Numbered from the stretch's first letter, positions 7,603 to 16,881 are shown. The stretch: DNA of 61,104 bases from Candidatus Wallbacteria bacterium (GCA_028687545.1 JAQTZZ010000023.1:1-61104), one strand, 5' to 3'. Numbers and translations: made by a program. The notes: a model not told the origin generated them from the letters alone.

Positions 7603-9186
7603 ATGAAAAGCCAGTTCTTTTTCCTTTCCCTTTCCATTTTTCCGGTATTGCTGATGTGCTGTCTGCTCCAGGGCTGTTTCGAAGGCGGGAATCTCTCCAT
7701 CACCAAAACTACTGCAGAGCAGAATATCAATGAAGTGGTGATGGGACTTGCCAAGAGGGAATCTCTCACCGATCTCGCCGTGATCCGTGATTATCAGAAA
7801 AGAATGGATGGAGCGCTCGCCAGGGCAGAGCTGAAGCTGGTGCCTGAGATTCATCATATCAAATCCTGGTGTTTCTACCTGGAGGCGCACCTGCTGCAGT
7901 ATCGCAGCGGTCAGAAGACCGAGGTGCAGAGGCTGCTCAAACTGGCTCAGGAATCTTTCCAGAGAGCCATCACAGACACCAAGAACAAACAGAAATACCT
8001 GCTGGGCGGCCTGATTGAAACCATGCTCTGCCGCTTCGATGAGAAAAATCCTGAGGAACACCTGTTTTACAGCAGGGTGTTTTTCAGCCTGGCCAAGAAT
8101 TTTCCGGAAGAAAAGGACAGCCTCTTCCATTTCAACCTTGGTGAGCATTACTACACTTCAGAAGAAATCGAAGTGCTGGCTTTTTATCCCTGGCTCTATT
8201 CAGGATATCTGACCCAGGCCTGGGTTACCCTGCAGTCCTGCGAAGTCCCGCACGACATGCCCGAGTTCCTCGAAGCAGAGGCCAGATTCTTTCTGGATGC
8301 CGGCCTGCCGGATGAAGCGATTGAAGGCCTGGAGATCTTCAAATCTCCCAGGTTCCTTTCATATTACCACTACAGAGAAACCCTGCTGCTTCTGAAACTC
8401 GCATACCAGGGCGCCCTGGAGAGCAGCCATGAAGTCGATCTCAAGGTTGTGGATACACTGCTCAAGAAGGACGACGATTTCTTCAACATGCGTAATCTTC
8501 TTGATTACCGGAAAGACTTCTACATTTCGCCTGAGCGTAAGAATCTGTCCAGGCTGCTGATCTATCCCACCACCCGCTCTGAAGAGAAGAAGAGCCTTGA
8601 CGATATGCTGGATCTGATTAAATGGCCCAACGATTTCCTGAAAATCGACCTGGAATACCAGCCGGCAGCCTACCGTGAAGCACTCTACCTTGCTGCACTG
8701 CTTGATCCGGCCGGCCAACCGGCTGAGACCCTTCTTTCCTGTTTCCCTTCCGACTGTTACGCGAGAGAAATCTTCTTGAAACAGAAAGGGATTTACGAGA
8801 CAGAAGAAACTGATTGCAATTATTACTGGGTGGAGAAAAAGAAAGAACCCCGGACGGACAAGCGCAGCCATAAGGACACCAGCGAATTGACCGTAGAAGT
8901 GGCTGTTCCTGAAGACACAAAAGATTCCTGCAGAGTCGAGTTTTATTTTTACGGAACTGATGCCGGCTGCATTCCGGAGGAAGCCGCCCTGAAGGTCAGG
9001 GATCAGGATTACTGGCTGGAACTGGATAAAGCCCGCCATGTTTTCAGGACTTCAGGGGTACTTTTAAAGAAAGAATCAGAGCTGGCTGAAGTTACTCTCA
9101 AATTCAGGGATAAATCTTCCAGAACCATCAGCATTCATCTGCGCAAACCGGAATCAATCATCGAAAAGAAAAGGAGCAGAGACTAA
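7603..9186 (+). CDS. Predicted lipoprotein with helical repeat region
   Basis: Unrecognised 527-residue protein. The N-terminal hydrophobic segment ends in LLQGC, a good lipobox, so the mature protein should be lipidated at about Cys24. The middle (about 40-300) is rich in amphipathic helices with AWVTLQSCEV and AEARFFLDAGLPDEAIEGLE segments resembling TPR-type repeats. The C-terminal 100 residues are charged and beta-like (VEFYFYGTDAGCIPEEAALKV), perhaps a small beta-sandwich. It starts two bases after the zinc-ribbon ATPase stop with no clear Shine-Dalgarno, pointing to translational coupling. No function can be assigned. Confidence 0.72.
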   Translation: MKSQFFFLSLSIFPVLLMCCLLQGCFEGGNLSITKTTAEQNINEVVMGLAKRESLTDLAVIRDYQKRMDGALARAELKLVPEIHHIKSWCFYLEAHLLQYRSGQKTEVQRLLKLAQESFQRAITDTKNKQKYLLGGLIETMLCRFDEKNPEEHLFYSRVFFSLAKNFPEEKDSLFHFNLGEHYYTSEEIEVLAFYPWLYSGYLTQAWVTLQSCEVPHDMPEFLEAEARFFLDAGLPDEAIEGLEIFKSPRFLSYYHYRETLLLLKLAYQGALESSHEVDLKVVDTLLKKDDDFFNMRNLLDYRKDFYISPERKNLSRLLIYPTTRSEEKKSLDDMLDLIKWPNDFLKIDLEYQPAAYREALYLAALLDPAGQPAETLLSCFPSDCYAREIFLKQKGIYETEETDCNYYWVEKKKEPRTDKRSHKDTSELTVEVAVPEDTKDSCRVEFYFYGTDAGCIPEEAALKVRDQDYWLELDKARHVFRTSGVLLKKESELAEVTLKFRDKSSRTISIHLRKPESIIEKKRSRD

Positions 9187-9247
9187 GAAGCTGCTAACCT
9201 CTTTTCCCAAACCTGCCGATAGGTAAGAAAAATCCTGGGGAGATGCC

Positions 9248-10324
9248 ATGAGACTCTCATTGTTTTTCTCAATATTGGCTTTAATCTTGATCAGTTTTCC
9301 GCTCTGGGGCGCTGTAAGCACCGATGATCAGCTCAAGTCGAATGGCTATTCTGATGTGCAGAAATATTTCGATGCCCGCAGGGTGAAGAAAGAGAACCCG
9401 ATGATCCCGGAAGCTGGTACCAACGCGCAGGCAAAGCAGGAAGCCAACAAGATTTACAGGGATCTTTACGAAATCACCCCGGCAGAAGAAAAAGAAATTC
9501 CTGAAAAGCGGGATATTTATTATTACCCCGGTCTGATCGGTCCCTCCTTTTATGGAGTTTCCGGTCTGACGGAGACTATCACTGCCCGTACAGTGGACAA
9601 AAGCCATTACAGGATCGGTGGAAGGTTCCAGTATCGCACGATCACCAAGACTAATGGCCAGAAGATCGCATTCGGTTCAGGGGAGAAAGCTGATGTGCAG
9701 AGTTTCCCGACAGCAGTCACAATCGGGCTGGTGGACCATTTTGAGGCTGGATTCGTGCTTCCCATCACTTCCTGGGACATCAACACCCCGTATTTGAATC
9801 CATCCAATGAAAAAGAATCCGCAGTAGGAGACGCCATGCTGATGGGTAAATTCGGGATTCCGCTTAATGACAAGAATACCAGCGGGATGGCCTTATGCGC
9901 AGGATTCAAATTTCCCTCAGGAAACGATAAAAGGATCGAGGCTGATGGTTCCACCGGACAGACCGATTTCACAATGATGGCAGCCATGAGTTCAAAAGCA
10001 GGGCTGGCCAACTGCCATATCAATGTTGGGTACACATTTACCGGTGATCCGCAGTATTCGGATGTAACCCATTACTGGGGAGACGACAAGATATTGTTCA
10101 GGATGGGAGTTGATTTTTCCCACAATGAGGATGTGACTATCGGCGCTGAGCTGGCCACGGAAGATTGGGGAAACAACGGCAATAAGGTCGAGCTGATCCC
10201 GTCTGTGAGGGCCAGATTCGACGAGGACTTCATGGTGGAAATGGCGATGCCTGTTGACGTCCACAACACGGAATATTACGGGTACAATTTCCGTCTCTCT
10301 GCAGGGCTCTGCTATATATTCTGA
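9248..10324 (+). CDS. Predicted outer-membrane beta-barrel protein
   Basis: Exported 358-residue protein with a signal peptide ending near residue 22 (LWGAVS). After a charged 75-residue linker, the remainder shows alternating hydrophobic strands (FQYRTITK, AVTIGLVDHFEAGFVLPIT, GMALCAGFKFPSG, CHINVGYTFTGD, ILFRMGVDF, VELIPSVRARF, YNFRLSAGLCYIF) with a terminal phenylalanine, the usual signature of a barrel recognised by BamA. The pattern is like the phenol-degradation/MetA-type barrels. The mature N-terminus begins STDDQLKS, almost the same as in a small secreted protein at 20.5-21.0 kb. Shine-Dalgarno GGGGAG is five bases upstream. Cargo is unknown. Confidence 0.78.
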   Translation: MRLSLFFSILALILISFPLWGAVSTDDQLKSNGYSDVQKYFDARRVKKENPMIPEAGTNAQAKQEANKIYRDLYEITPAEEKEIPEKRDIYYYPGLIGPSFYGVSGLTETITARTVDKSHYRIGGRFQYRTITKTNGQKIAFGSGEKADVQSFPTAVTIGLVDHFEAGFVLPITSWDINTPYLNPSNEKESAVGDAMLMGKFGIPLNDKNTSGMALCAGFKFPSGNDKRIEADGSTGQTDFTMMAAMSSKAGLANCHINVGYTFTGDPQYSDVTHYWGDDKILFRMGVDFSHNEDVTIGAELATEDWGNNGNKVELIPSVRARFDEDFMVEMAMPVDVHNTEYYGYNFRLSAGLCYIF

Positions 10325-10340
10325 TTTTTTGTTTAATATC

Positions 10341-10369
10341 TTGACAAAACCGAAGACCTGTATAATAAT
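10341..10369 (+). promoter_or_regulatory. Sigma-70-like promoter
   Basis: TTGACA at 10341-10346 is followed after 17 bases by AATAAT (10364-10369), with TATAAT overlapping three bases earlier. It lies 200 bases before the metallo-beta-lactamase gene, leaving a long leader. Confidence 0.6.
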
Positions 10370-10394
10370 AATTAGTGGACTAGAGTAGAAAGGT

Positions 10395-10550
10395 TAAGCA
10401 TTGAGTATACAGTTGCGCCTTTCTCGCTCTTTTTGCCTATCGAGTTGTTCTCAAAACCCGGCACTCTGTCTGCTCACTTAGATCCTTAAGAAAAGGGAGA
10501 TTTTTTAGTTTTGCGTTAGTCCTGACAGTATAAGCATCGAGTATCAAGTT
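10395..10550 (+). repeat. 20-bp imperfect direct repeat in a leader
   Basis: The sequences at 10395-10414 and 10531-10550 share TAAGCAT(T/C)GAGTAT followed by A/C-rich and AGTT bases, 136 bases apart centre to centre. They lie between the promoter and the start of the secreted metallo-beta-lactamase gene. They may be operator sites or remnants of a duplicated segment. The intervening bases hold no gene I can support. Confidence 0.4.
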
Positions 10551-10572
10551 TGTAAGAAGTATGGAGGGCAGC

Positions 10573-11604
10573 ATGTTCAGGAGCAGTATTTTCGCGGTTG
10601 TAATTTTTTTCCTTTCAATCAGCTTACTCTTTGGTGCCAGCGGATATGTGTTCCTTCCTGATGTGGAACAGGGTGGCTGCTTGATCGCTGTTTCTTCCAC
10701 CGGAAACGGGATCGTGTTTGACAGCGGCGCCAATCAGACCACAGACGAAGACCTGATGAGTTTTCTCAACAATCTGAAAAGTTCCGGGATCCTGAAAAGT
10801 CTCAAATTTGTAGTTGCCACCCATTATGATGCCGACCACATCGGCAGACTGGATAAAGTGCTCAATTCAAGCCTGGCCGGCTCGGACTGCATCGCATATG
10901 ACCGCGGTACTTCAGGCGCGCCCGGCACAACCGCATACAGCAACTATGCCTCTGCCGCTTCCTCTCATCATCGTACAACGATCAAAGCCAATGCTACGCT
11001 CGACCTGGGCGGCGGCATGACCTTTCATTGCCTCTGTGTCAACTGCGACCTGCCCAACGGAACCCACGCTTCGATTTCCGGGAGTGATGAAAATAATTTC
11101 AGCATAGCAGGAATCCTGAGCTGCGGAGATTTTGATCTTTACTATGGGGGCGACCTTCCCAAAGCCATGGAAACGAAGATCGTTCCATTCGTGAAAGACA
11201 TTGAACTCTATGTCTTCGACCATCACGGCAGCGACGGGGCCAGTGGCAGCGACCTTCTGACCGCGTTGAAACCGGAAGTCGGAATCACCCAGATGGGAAA
11301 GAATTCATATGGCCATCCCAACAAGAGCGCTGTAACGAGATTCGAGAACATTCGCAGCACCTCAGGAGGCCGCCCCCTGATGATCCAGACAAATTACGGT
11401 GATGAAAACGATTCACGCGTTGACAATTCCCTGGCGAACTATATAGCCGACAAATCTATGACCCTCACAGGAATTGTAACCAAGGGAGGCACGGTCGCGG
11501 TCCATGTCGCGGACAGCGAATATGAAATCTCGGCCCTGGGGATCGATCCTCCGGTAACTCTCAGTTGCGACGGATCCCAGAGCCTGGCAATGGCAGCGTT
11601 TTAA
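10573..11604 (+). CDS. Secreted ComEC-like metallo-beta-lactamase-fold hydrolase
   Basis: Exported 343-residue protein with the metallo-beta-lactamase fold in the ComEC/Rec2 C-terminal subgroup. A signal peptide covers about residues 1-18. Metal-binding motifs are THYDADHIGRL (HxDxDH form), a later GD in LYYGGDLPKAME, and DHHGSDGAS with YGHPN, all typical of ComEC-type domains. In full ComEC this domain is proposed to degrade one strand of incoming DNA; a free-standing periplasmic or secreted version could be a nuclease or phosphodiesterase. I chose the ATG with GGAGGG five bases upstream over one 12 bases earlier. Its stop overlaps that of the convergent secretin-N-like gene. Confidence 0.83.
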   Translation: MFRSSIFAVVIFFLSISLLFGASGYVFLPDVEQGGCLIAVSSTGNGIVFDSGANQTTDEDLMSFLNNLKSSGILKSLKFVVATHYDADHIGRLDKVLNSSLAGSDCIAYDRGTSGAPGTTAYSNYASAASSHHRTTIKANATLDLGGGMTFHCLCVNCDLPNGTHASISGSDENNFSIAGILSCGDFDLYYGGDLPKAMETKIVPFVKDIELYVFDHHGSDGASGSDLLTALKPEVGITQMGKNSYGHPNKSAVTRFENIRSTSGGRPLMIQTNYGDENDSRVDNSLANYIADKSMTLTGIVTKGGTVAVHVADSEYEISALGIDPPVTLSCDGSQSLAMAAF

Positions 11605-12269
11605 CCCAGATAATCTTCTAAAGTTGCGAGCAGCCTGAGATTGATTATCTGATCACCACTTTCGCCAAGCGATATCAGCATTTCCTTTCCGTTTTCGAGC
11701 TGGAAGTTTTTTTCTATGGAATGCTTGGTGGTGATCGGTTCGCCGTTTTTATCCCATCCCACGATGTTCTGACATTCGAATTTCATTTTAAGTGAGAATT
11801 CGCCGGACTGCAGGACAGGCTCGAATGTGATCAGATTGCCGCAGAGCATGAATCTGTCATCTTCATTAAGTTTTCCGATTTTGTAAAGCACCTTTTCATA
11901 ATTATCAACTGAAACAGAGTCACCGCATTTCACACGCCTGTGTATTTTCAGATTAGCTGCGTCGTTGACCTCCAGCGTGCCGGTAATGACTGCAAAAGAT
12001 CCAAGAATGTCGTCTGAAATGGTTTTTTCCTGAACATCAACTGTGGCAAGCTGCACTCTGATCTTGTCCAGATTTTCCTCTTTATCCGAAATCACGAGCT
12101 GATTTGATAAATCAAGGCAATAAAGGCTGCCTTCAGGTGTAAGTTGTGATCCGATGATTTCAGCTAACTGCTCCGGTGAAAGCCACTTTGCAGTGTAAAC
12201 AAGATAGTTCACCTCAGCGCAGCAGATTAAAGACAAGCATAAAATTAATGCTAAAGTAATTGCTTTCAC
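11601..12269 (-). CDS. Secreted protein with secretin-N-like region
   Basis: Exported 222-residue protein starting at a GTG, with a signal peptide to about residue 18 (CAEVN). Residues 20-80 (WLSPEQLAEIIGSQLTPEG, then NQLVISDKEENLDKIR and LATVDVQEK) follow the N1-type ring-building domain of secretins, where a beta-alpha-beta unit ends with a VxD pair. The rest is beta-rich and ends without a secretin barrel, so it cannot itself form the pore. It may be a pilot-like or accessory component, or an isolated domain protein. The four-base overlap TTAA with the convergent metallo-beta-lactamase leaves no space for a terminator. Confidence 0.68.
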   Translation of the reverse strand: MKAITLALILCLSLICCAEVNYLVYTAKWLSPEQLAEIIGSQLTPEGSLYCLDLSNQLVISDKEENLDKIRVQLATVDVQEKTISDDILGSFAVITGTLEVNDAANLKIHRRVKCGDSVSVDNYEKVLYKIGKLNEDDRFMLCGNLITFEPVLQSGEFSLKMKFECQNIVGWDKNGEPITTKHSIEKNFQLENGKEMLISLGESGDQIINLRLLATLEDYLG

Positions 12270-12307
12270 AGGAAATTCTTCGGAAAAATGCTGAATAAAT
12301 TAATGGA

Positions 12308-13990
12308 CTAGTGGAAGAGTTTCAGGTCCTGAGTGGTACTTTCCTTTTTCTGGGGAAAAAAGAGCTGAATATTGGCGATGTCGCTGCCCTTTTCCAGCAG
12401 CCTGAGATTCTGGTGGCTGCTGAATTCCATCAGGTAGAGCGAATGGCTGCTTTCATCTCCGTATGAATAATAGAAAAATTGCTCATCCGGGAACCAGCAG
12501 AAGGTCGGGAAAAAGGTTTTCCCTTCCAGGTCGTTCTGAGTGAGGGCAATCGAAGACTTGTTGTTCATGTCATAGGCATACAGGTTTTCGACTTTGTTGA
12601 GGCGGGTGACATAGGTCAGGAAATTTCCTTGCGGCGAGAAGCTGGGAGTGACTTCCCTGGCATCCTGGCTGGTTGTCAGCTGGGTATGCTTCTGGGGATT
12701 GTCAAGATCGACCAGGATCAGATCACGATTATCAGGATAATCGCCGGTGCTGACTACGATCGCCAGCTGTTCTTTTTTCGGGTGCAGGGCGAAATCATAG
12801 GCGGAAAAAGTGGGATTTTCCCAGCTGATGGAGCTTTGCTGGGTTTCCAGATTATACTTGTAAATCTTATTGCCTGAAAGATAATAGATGTAATAGCCGT
12901 TAGCTGAAAAAATTGCTTTTTTGACATCATTCCTCTCGGTAGTGACCGATTGGGCGATTCGCGTGGAAGTATCCAGCAGAATCAGCTGAGAAATGTTGTT
13001 GATTTTAGGGGAGATGAAAGCGACTTTGTTCCCTTTGGCAGTAATTGAAAACATCACCAGGCCGCTGTTGTTGTAGAGAACGTCATTTTTTCCGGATGCA
13101 AGGTCATAGTGGAAGATATTGTCGCTGTTAATGAAATAAATGGCATTTTCCTTGAGTGCAAGGTAGAAATCTGCTAGGTAGAGGTTCCCCCGGATGATCT
13201 GCTCATTCCTGCCCAGCAAATTAGTTCTTAAAATGGCTTCGTCATTTCCATAAGTTTTGAGTACCTGGAAAAGGCTGTATTGTGCCTCATAGGCACTTAG
13301 CCTGGTCTTGAAATACTCGTATTTCTGAATAATTTTGGCCAGGTCCTGTGCTTTCTTGTTTTTAAGGATCGGTCCAAGCGCTATCCGTGCCTTGCCGAAT
13401 TCCTCGGCTTTGAAATAAGCATCTGAAGCATAATACAGATAATAATCTTTTTCCGGGCTGAGTTCGTATGCCCGCTGGTAAAAATAGCCTGCCTGGGAAA
13501 AATTTTTTTCCTGGAGAAATTTTTTGGCTTTCTGAAAGAACTGCTCGTCTTCAGACAGGGCTAGCGAGTTGTCTGGTTTCACAGGCTGAATCGCAGTAAC
13601 TTCAGCAGTATTCTGCACCATATTTCCTTCGATCGGGATCGTATTTTTGGTATGTTTTGAGCAATACAATTCTCCATAATCATTGATTCCATAGTTACCG
13701 TCGGAAGGGCAGTTGGGGAATCTGTTACCCTGAAAATAAGTCTGCAGAGCCTGTTCGTGTTTCTGCTGAAACTGGCCCAGGCCATTGGGGAAGCTTACTT
13801 TTTCGGTTTTCATTGTCTCTGAGTTGTAATACTCGATGACTGTCTTGATGGCTTTCATGTTGATCATGCAGAGAGAACTGTTACGTTCACTGCTTTTCTT
13901 GAGGTAACCTATGCCGAGGAGAATACCGAGAACTCCTGCAATGAAAAGTGCGGTGATGATTTCACCTGCAGTGATTCCTTTTTTCGTCAT
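12308..13990 (-). CDS. Prepilin-like / TPR / TolB-type propeller fusion
   Basis: A 560-residue protein with three parts. Residues 1-30 resemble a prepilin leader: KKG before ITAGEIITALFIAGVLGI, with Glu at mature position 5. Residues 41-113 carry a Cys/His module (Cys41, Asn44, Glu53, Tyr55, Cys94-Pro95, Cys110, His113) shared with two other proteins in this window. Residues 145-235 hold TPR-like helices (AGYFYQRAYELSPEKDYYLYY), and 270-550 a TolB/WD40-like beta-propeller with repeated LDxxT and SPQGNFLTYVT blades. It may display a propeller on a pilus-like or inner-membrane anchor. It overlaps the pyruvate kinase gene by four bases and is probably cotranscribed with it. Confidence 0.78.
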   Translation of the reverse strand: MTKKGITAGEIITALFIAGVLGILLGIGYLKKSSERNSSLCMINMKAIKTVIEYYNSETMKTEKVSFPNGLGQFQQKHEQALQTYFQGNRFPNCPSDGNYGINDYGELYCSKHTKNTIPIEGNMVQNTAEVTAIQPVKPDNSLALSEDEQFFQKAKKFLQEKNFSQAGYFYQRAYELSPEKDYYLYYASDAYFKAEEFGKARIALGPILKNKKAQDLAKIIQKYEYFKTRLSAYEAQYSLFQVLKTYGNDEAILRTNLLGRNEQIIRGNLYLADFYLALKENAIYFINSDNIFHYDLASGKNDVLYNNSGLVMFSITAKGNKVAFISPKINNISQLILLDTSTRIAQSVTTERNDVKKAIFSANGYYIYYLSGNKIYKYNLETQQSSISWENPTFSAYDFALHPKKEQLAIVVSTGDYPDNRDLILVDLDNPQKHTQLTTSQDAREVTPSFSPQGNFLTYVTRLNKVENLYAYDMNNKSSIALTQNDLEGKTFFPTFCWFPDEQFFYYSYGDESSHSLYLMEFSSHQNLRLLEKGSDIANIQLFFPQKKESTTQDLKLFH

Positions 13991-15399
13991 AGTCTTTCTA
14001 TCCTTACGATGTTTGTGGTGCCTGAATTCCCGGGAGGGGTGCCGCCGGTCAGAACATACAGGTCGCCTGAATGCAAAAGTTTTTTACTCAAAAGTGCTTT
14101 TTCAACTTCCTCAATCATCTCATCAGTACTATTATAAAAATTAATAATCTCACTTGCAACTCCCCGGTATAGCAGTAACCTTCTTGCCAGATGTTCATGA
14201 GGAGTTAGAGCAACTACATGAATATCCGGTCTCAGGCTGACTATCTTCCTGGTAGTGGCACCGGACATGGTGGGAGTCACAATTGCCTTTGAATTGAGGG
14301 AGGAGGCCGCTTCCACGGCAATTGCGGCGACAGTATCATAAATTGAGGAGTGCTTTTGAAGTTTCACGATGCTGTTATGACTCATGGCCTCAGTTTTCTG
14401 GATTACCTTGCGCATGGTGCGGATCACCTGCAGAGGATATTTACCCATCGCAGTTTCACCGGAAAGCATGAGTGTATCTGCTCCATCCAAAACAGCGTTT
14501 GTAATATCTGTGATCTCCGCCCTGGTAGGAATCGGGTTGCTGATCATTGATTCCAGCATCTGAGTGGCAACAATCACGGGACACCCTTTTTTTATGGCTT
14601 TTGCCACAATGGTTTTCTGGAGGACTCCGATTCCAGAGAATCCTGCTTCCACTGCCAGATCGCCACGTGCTACCATGATGGCATCAGAGACAGGAATGAT
14701 TGTGTCGATCAGTTTTATCGCTGAAACTTTTTCGATTTTGGAAATCACCGGGAGGTCGAGTTTGAGTCTTTTGAGGTATTTTTTCAGGTCCAGAACATCC
14801 TCAGGCTTCCTGACGAACGAAAGAGCAATGTAATCGCAGGGATACTCCAGGTTGAAGTTGATTGCTTCCTTATCCTTGTCTGTGAGCGAGGGGAAATCGA
14901 AATTCTGGTGAGGAAAATTGACTCCTTTATGTGAGGAGATGAATCCACTTTTCAGGACAGTCACCTGAAACGAAGTCGAGCTGACAATCCTCTTGACTTT
15001 GACTTCGATCATCCCGTCGTTGATAAAGAAAGTCTCGCCAAGCTTGAGTTTATCAAAAATTTCCTCAACCGGAAGCGGTAGTTCACCCTTATTGGCGGCA
15101 GTCTCAGCTTTGACAAAAGTATAGGTCTGCCCGGGTTCCAGAAAGACCGCATCCTGAATGGTACCGACCCTGATTTTGGGGCCGCAGAGGTCCTGAACGA
15201 TAAAAACCCTTTTCCGGGTCCTGATTTCGGCTTTTTTGATATTCCTGTACAAAGAAGCCTTTTCTTCCAGCGTACCGTGTGAGAAATTGATCCGGAAACC
15301 GTTGACACCGGCTTCAATCAGCCGGAAAAGCTTGCTCATCGAAGAACTGGCCGGACCAAGAGTAGCAAGAATCTTGGTTTTCGGAAAATTTGTTATCAT
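13987..15399 (-). CDS. pyk: Pyruvate kinase
   Basis: Final glycolytic enzyme, transferring phosphate from phosphoenolpyruvate to ADP. TKILATLGPASSS opens the protein, followed by FRINFSHG, QDLCGPKIRVG, the signature region PVISKIEKVSAI with the catalytic Lys, MVARGDLAVEAG, ATQMLESMISNPIPTRAEITDITNAVLDGADTLMLSGETA (quoted here only as a named stretch around residues 260-300) and the C-terminal allosteric-type domain ending TTNIVRIERL. Length 470 is standard. A TATAAT lies eight bases before the ATG, so the message may start almost at the initiation codon. The divergent radical SAM gene starts 48 bases away. Confidence 0.97.
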   Translation of the reverse strand: MITNFPKTKILATLGPASSSMSKLFRLIEAGVNGFRINFSHGTLEEKASLYRNIKKAEIRTRKRVFIVQDLCGPKIRVGTIQDAVFLEPGQTYTFVKAETAANKGELPLPVEEIFDKLKLGETFFINDGMIEVKVKRIVSSTSFQVTVLKSGFISSHKGVNFPHQNFDFPSLTDKDKEAINFNLEYPCDYIALSFVRKPEDVLDLKKYLKRLKLDLPVISKIEKVSAIKLIDTIIPVSDAIMVARGDLAVEAGFSGIGVLQKTIVAKAIKKGCPVIVATQMLESMISNPIPTRAEITDITNAVLDGADTLMLSGETAMGKYPLQVIRTMRKVIQKTEAMSHNSIVKLQKHSSIYDTVAAIAVEAASSLNSKAIVTPTMSGATTRKIVSLRPDIHVVALTPHEHLARRLLLYRGVASEIINFYNSTDEMIEEVEKALLSKKLLHSGDLYVLTGGTPPGNSGTTNIVRIERL

Positions 15400-15407
15400 A
15401 TCTAGGT

Positions 15408-15413
15408 ATTATA
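15408..15413 (-). promoter_or_regulatory. Extended -10 element for pyk
   Basis: On the minus strand TGTTATAAT ends eight bases before the pyk ATG. The TGn extension can compensate for the poor -35. Transcription would start about two or three bases before the ATG, giving a nearly leaderless message. Confidence 0.5.
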
Positions 15414-15435
15414 ACACATCCTAAATTTAATGAGT

Positions 15436-15441
15436 TATACT
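15436..15441 (+). promoter_or_regulatory. -10 element abutting the radical SAM start
   Basis: TATACT ends six bases before the ATG at 15448. No Shine-Dalgarno precedes that ATG. The arrangement fits a leaderless transcript and favours 15448 over the upstream in-frame ATG at 15430, which would lie within the promoter. Confidence 0.45.
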
Positions 15442-15447
15442 AAAATC

Positions 15448-16857
15448 ATGAAAGTACTATTCATATATCCTGAACGCGGTTACAGCAGTTCCGGAAACAG
15501 GACTATCTGGCAGGGGCGTTTTTATTACAGCATGTCCGTATTTATGGCCTTTCTGAAAAAACACGGTTTTGAAGTAGCGTTTCATCAATCAGGCAATCCG
15601 ATCCGGACCCTGGAGCTTTCCCGGATCCTGCAGCGGGAAAGTCCGGATCTGCTGGCTTTTTCCTCTTTGAATCATCTTTCTCTGGAAGTGAAAAGACTGG
15701 CTCGGAAAGTGAAAGTTCTGGCTCCGGGGCTGACAGTCGCCTGGGGTGGTTTTTTCCCCACGACAGATCCTGAATCAGCGCTGAATTCCCCTGGAGTGGA
15801 TTGTGTCTGCGTCGGGGAAGGCGAGCTCCCTTTTTTAAACCTGCTCTCCAGTCTGAGGGATAAAGCGGAAATCACAGCTACTCCGGGATTCTGGTTCAAC
15901 TCAAGAACTGGTGCAGTGAAAAACAGAACCGGCGGACTGGTGGAAAATCTGGATTCATTGCCTTTCGCTGATCTGGATGCATCCGGATATGCAGGGAGCG
16001 ACGATTATTTGATTTTCAAGAGATTCCCGCTGATGGCAGCCCGCGGCTGCAGACATTCCTGCGATTTCTGCTGCAACAGTGCTCTCAACCGGTTATACGG
16101 AAGCAAAACCTTCCGCTTCCGTTCGCCTTTACATGTCTGCGCCGAACTCGAACAGGTGACAAGCCGCTATCCGGACCTTGAATCCATCCAGTTTCAGAAT
16201 GACATTTTTTTCCCTGACCTGGAATGGCTTTCCAGATTCGTGGAACAATACAAAAAAATCGGCCTGCCCGTTTCATTCCTTTTGTCTACAGGGAGCATAG
16301 ACCAGGAATCAGTAAAGCTCTTGAAAAAGCTGCCTGTGAAGGAGGTGTTCGTCGGAGTGGAGTCTGGGACACTTGAAATGAAAGAGAGGATCGGCAAACA
16401 GTCGGTTCTCACGGACACGGTAAAACGCTGCCGGATGCTGTCTGATGCAGGACTGCGGGTGGCAACTTTCAATATGCTTGGAATACCCGGCGAATGCGGT
16501 GCTGATGTAATGAAATCGGTCTTCCTTAACGCTGAAATCAATCCTGCACTGCTCCAGCTGTCCTATCTTTATCCCTATCGCGGCACTCCGGTGTATGAAA
16601 AGTGGTGGAAAATACTCAGCACCAGGAGATTCTACACTTATTTCGAAGGCAGCATTTTCCAAAGGCATTTTCTGAACAGGCATCTGCGCTTTTATTACCA
16701 TCATTTCATCGATCTGGTTGAAATGGCGGCAAAGAGTAAAAATATCAGATTCCTGAATCTGCTTTTTTCTGATTTCCTTCCGCTGCCGCTGAAGCGGATT
16801 TTACTCCAGCTTCTGAAAAAGAGCGGGCAAAAAAGTATCTTCCAGGTCAGATTCTGA
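15448..16857 (+). CDS. B12-binding-domain radical SAM protein
   Basis: Predicted cytoplasmic radical S-adenosylmethionine enzyme with an N-terminal cobalamin-binding Rossmann domain (about 1-140; MKVLFIYPERG, then LLAFSSLN and VAWGGFFPT, ending in VDCVCVGEGE). The radical SAM core begins at AARGCRHSCDFCC, giving the CxxxCxxC iron-sulfur ligands, and continues with FQNDIFF and EVFVGVESGT. The C-terminus is basic and hydrophobic. Enzymes of this layout methylate or rearrange unactivated carbons, for example in hopanoid, chlorin or lipid synthesis, but the substrate here cannot be named. An in-frame ATG 18 bases upstream is possible. Confidence 0.88.
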   Translation: MKVLFIYPERGYSSSGNRTIWQGRFYYSMSVFMAFLKKHGFEVAFHQSGNPIRTLELSRILQRESPDLLAFSSLNHLSLEVKRLARKVKVLAPGLTVAWGGFFPTTDPESALNSPGVDCVCVGEGELPFLNLLSSLRDKAEITATPGFWFNSRTGAVKNRTGGLVENLDSLPFADLDASGYAGSDDYLIFKRFPLMAARGCRHSCDFCCNSALNRLYGSKTFRFRSPLHVCAELEQVTSRYPDLESIQFQNDIFFPDLEWLSRFVEQYKKIGLPVSFLLSTGSIDQESVKLLKKLPVKEVFVGVESGTLEMKERIGKQSVLTDTVKRCRMLSDAGLRVATFNMLGIPGECGADVMKSVFLNAEINPALLQLSYLYPYRGTPVYEKWWKILSTRRFYTYFEGSIFQRHFLNRHLRFYYHHFIDLVEMAAKSKNIRFLNLLFSDFLPLPLKRILLQLLKKSGQKSIFQVRF

Positions 16858-16881
16858 TACTGGTACCTTTGACAAAATCTC

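Noticed and set aside
8359-9039. 226-residue minus-strand frame within the lipoprotein gene
   Set aside because: The plus-strand gene has a lipobox and start coupled to the previous gene; the antisense frame shows no motif or start signal.
9187-9247. Possible c-di-GMP riboswitch in the 61 bases before the barrel gene
   Set aside because: The bases do not contain the conserved GEMM core, and the space is too short for the full aptamer.
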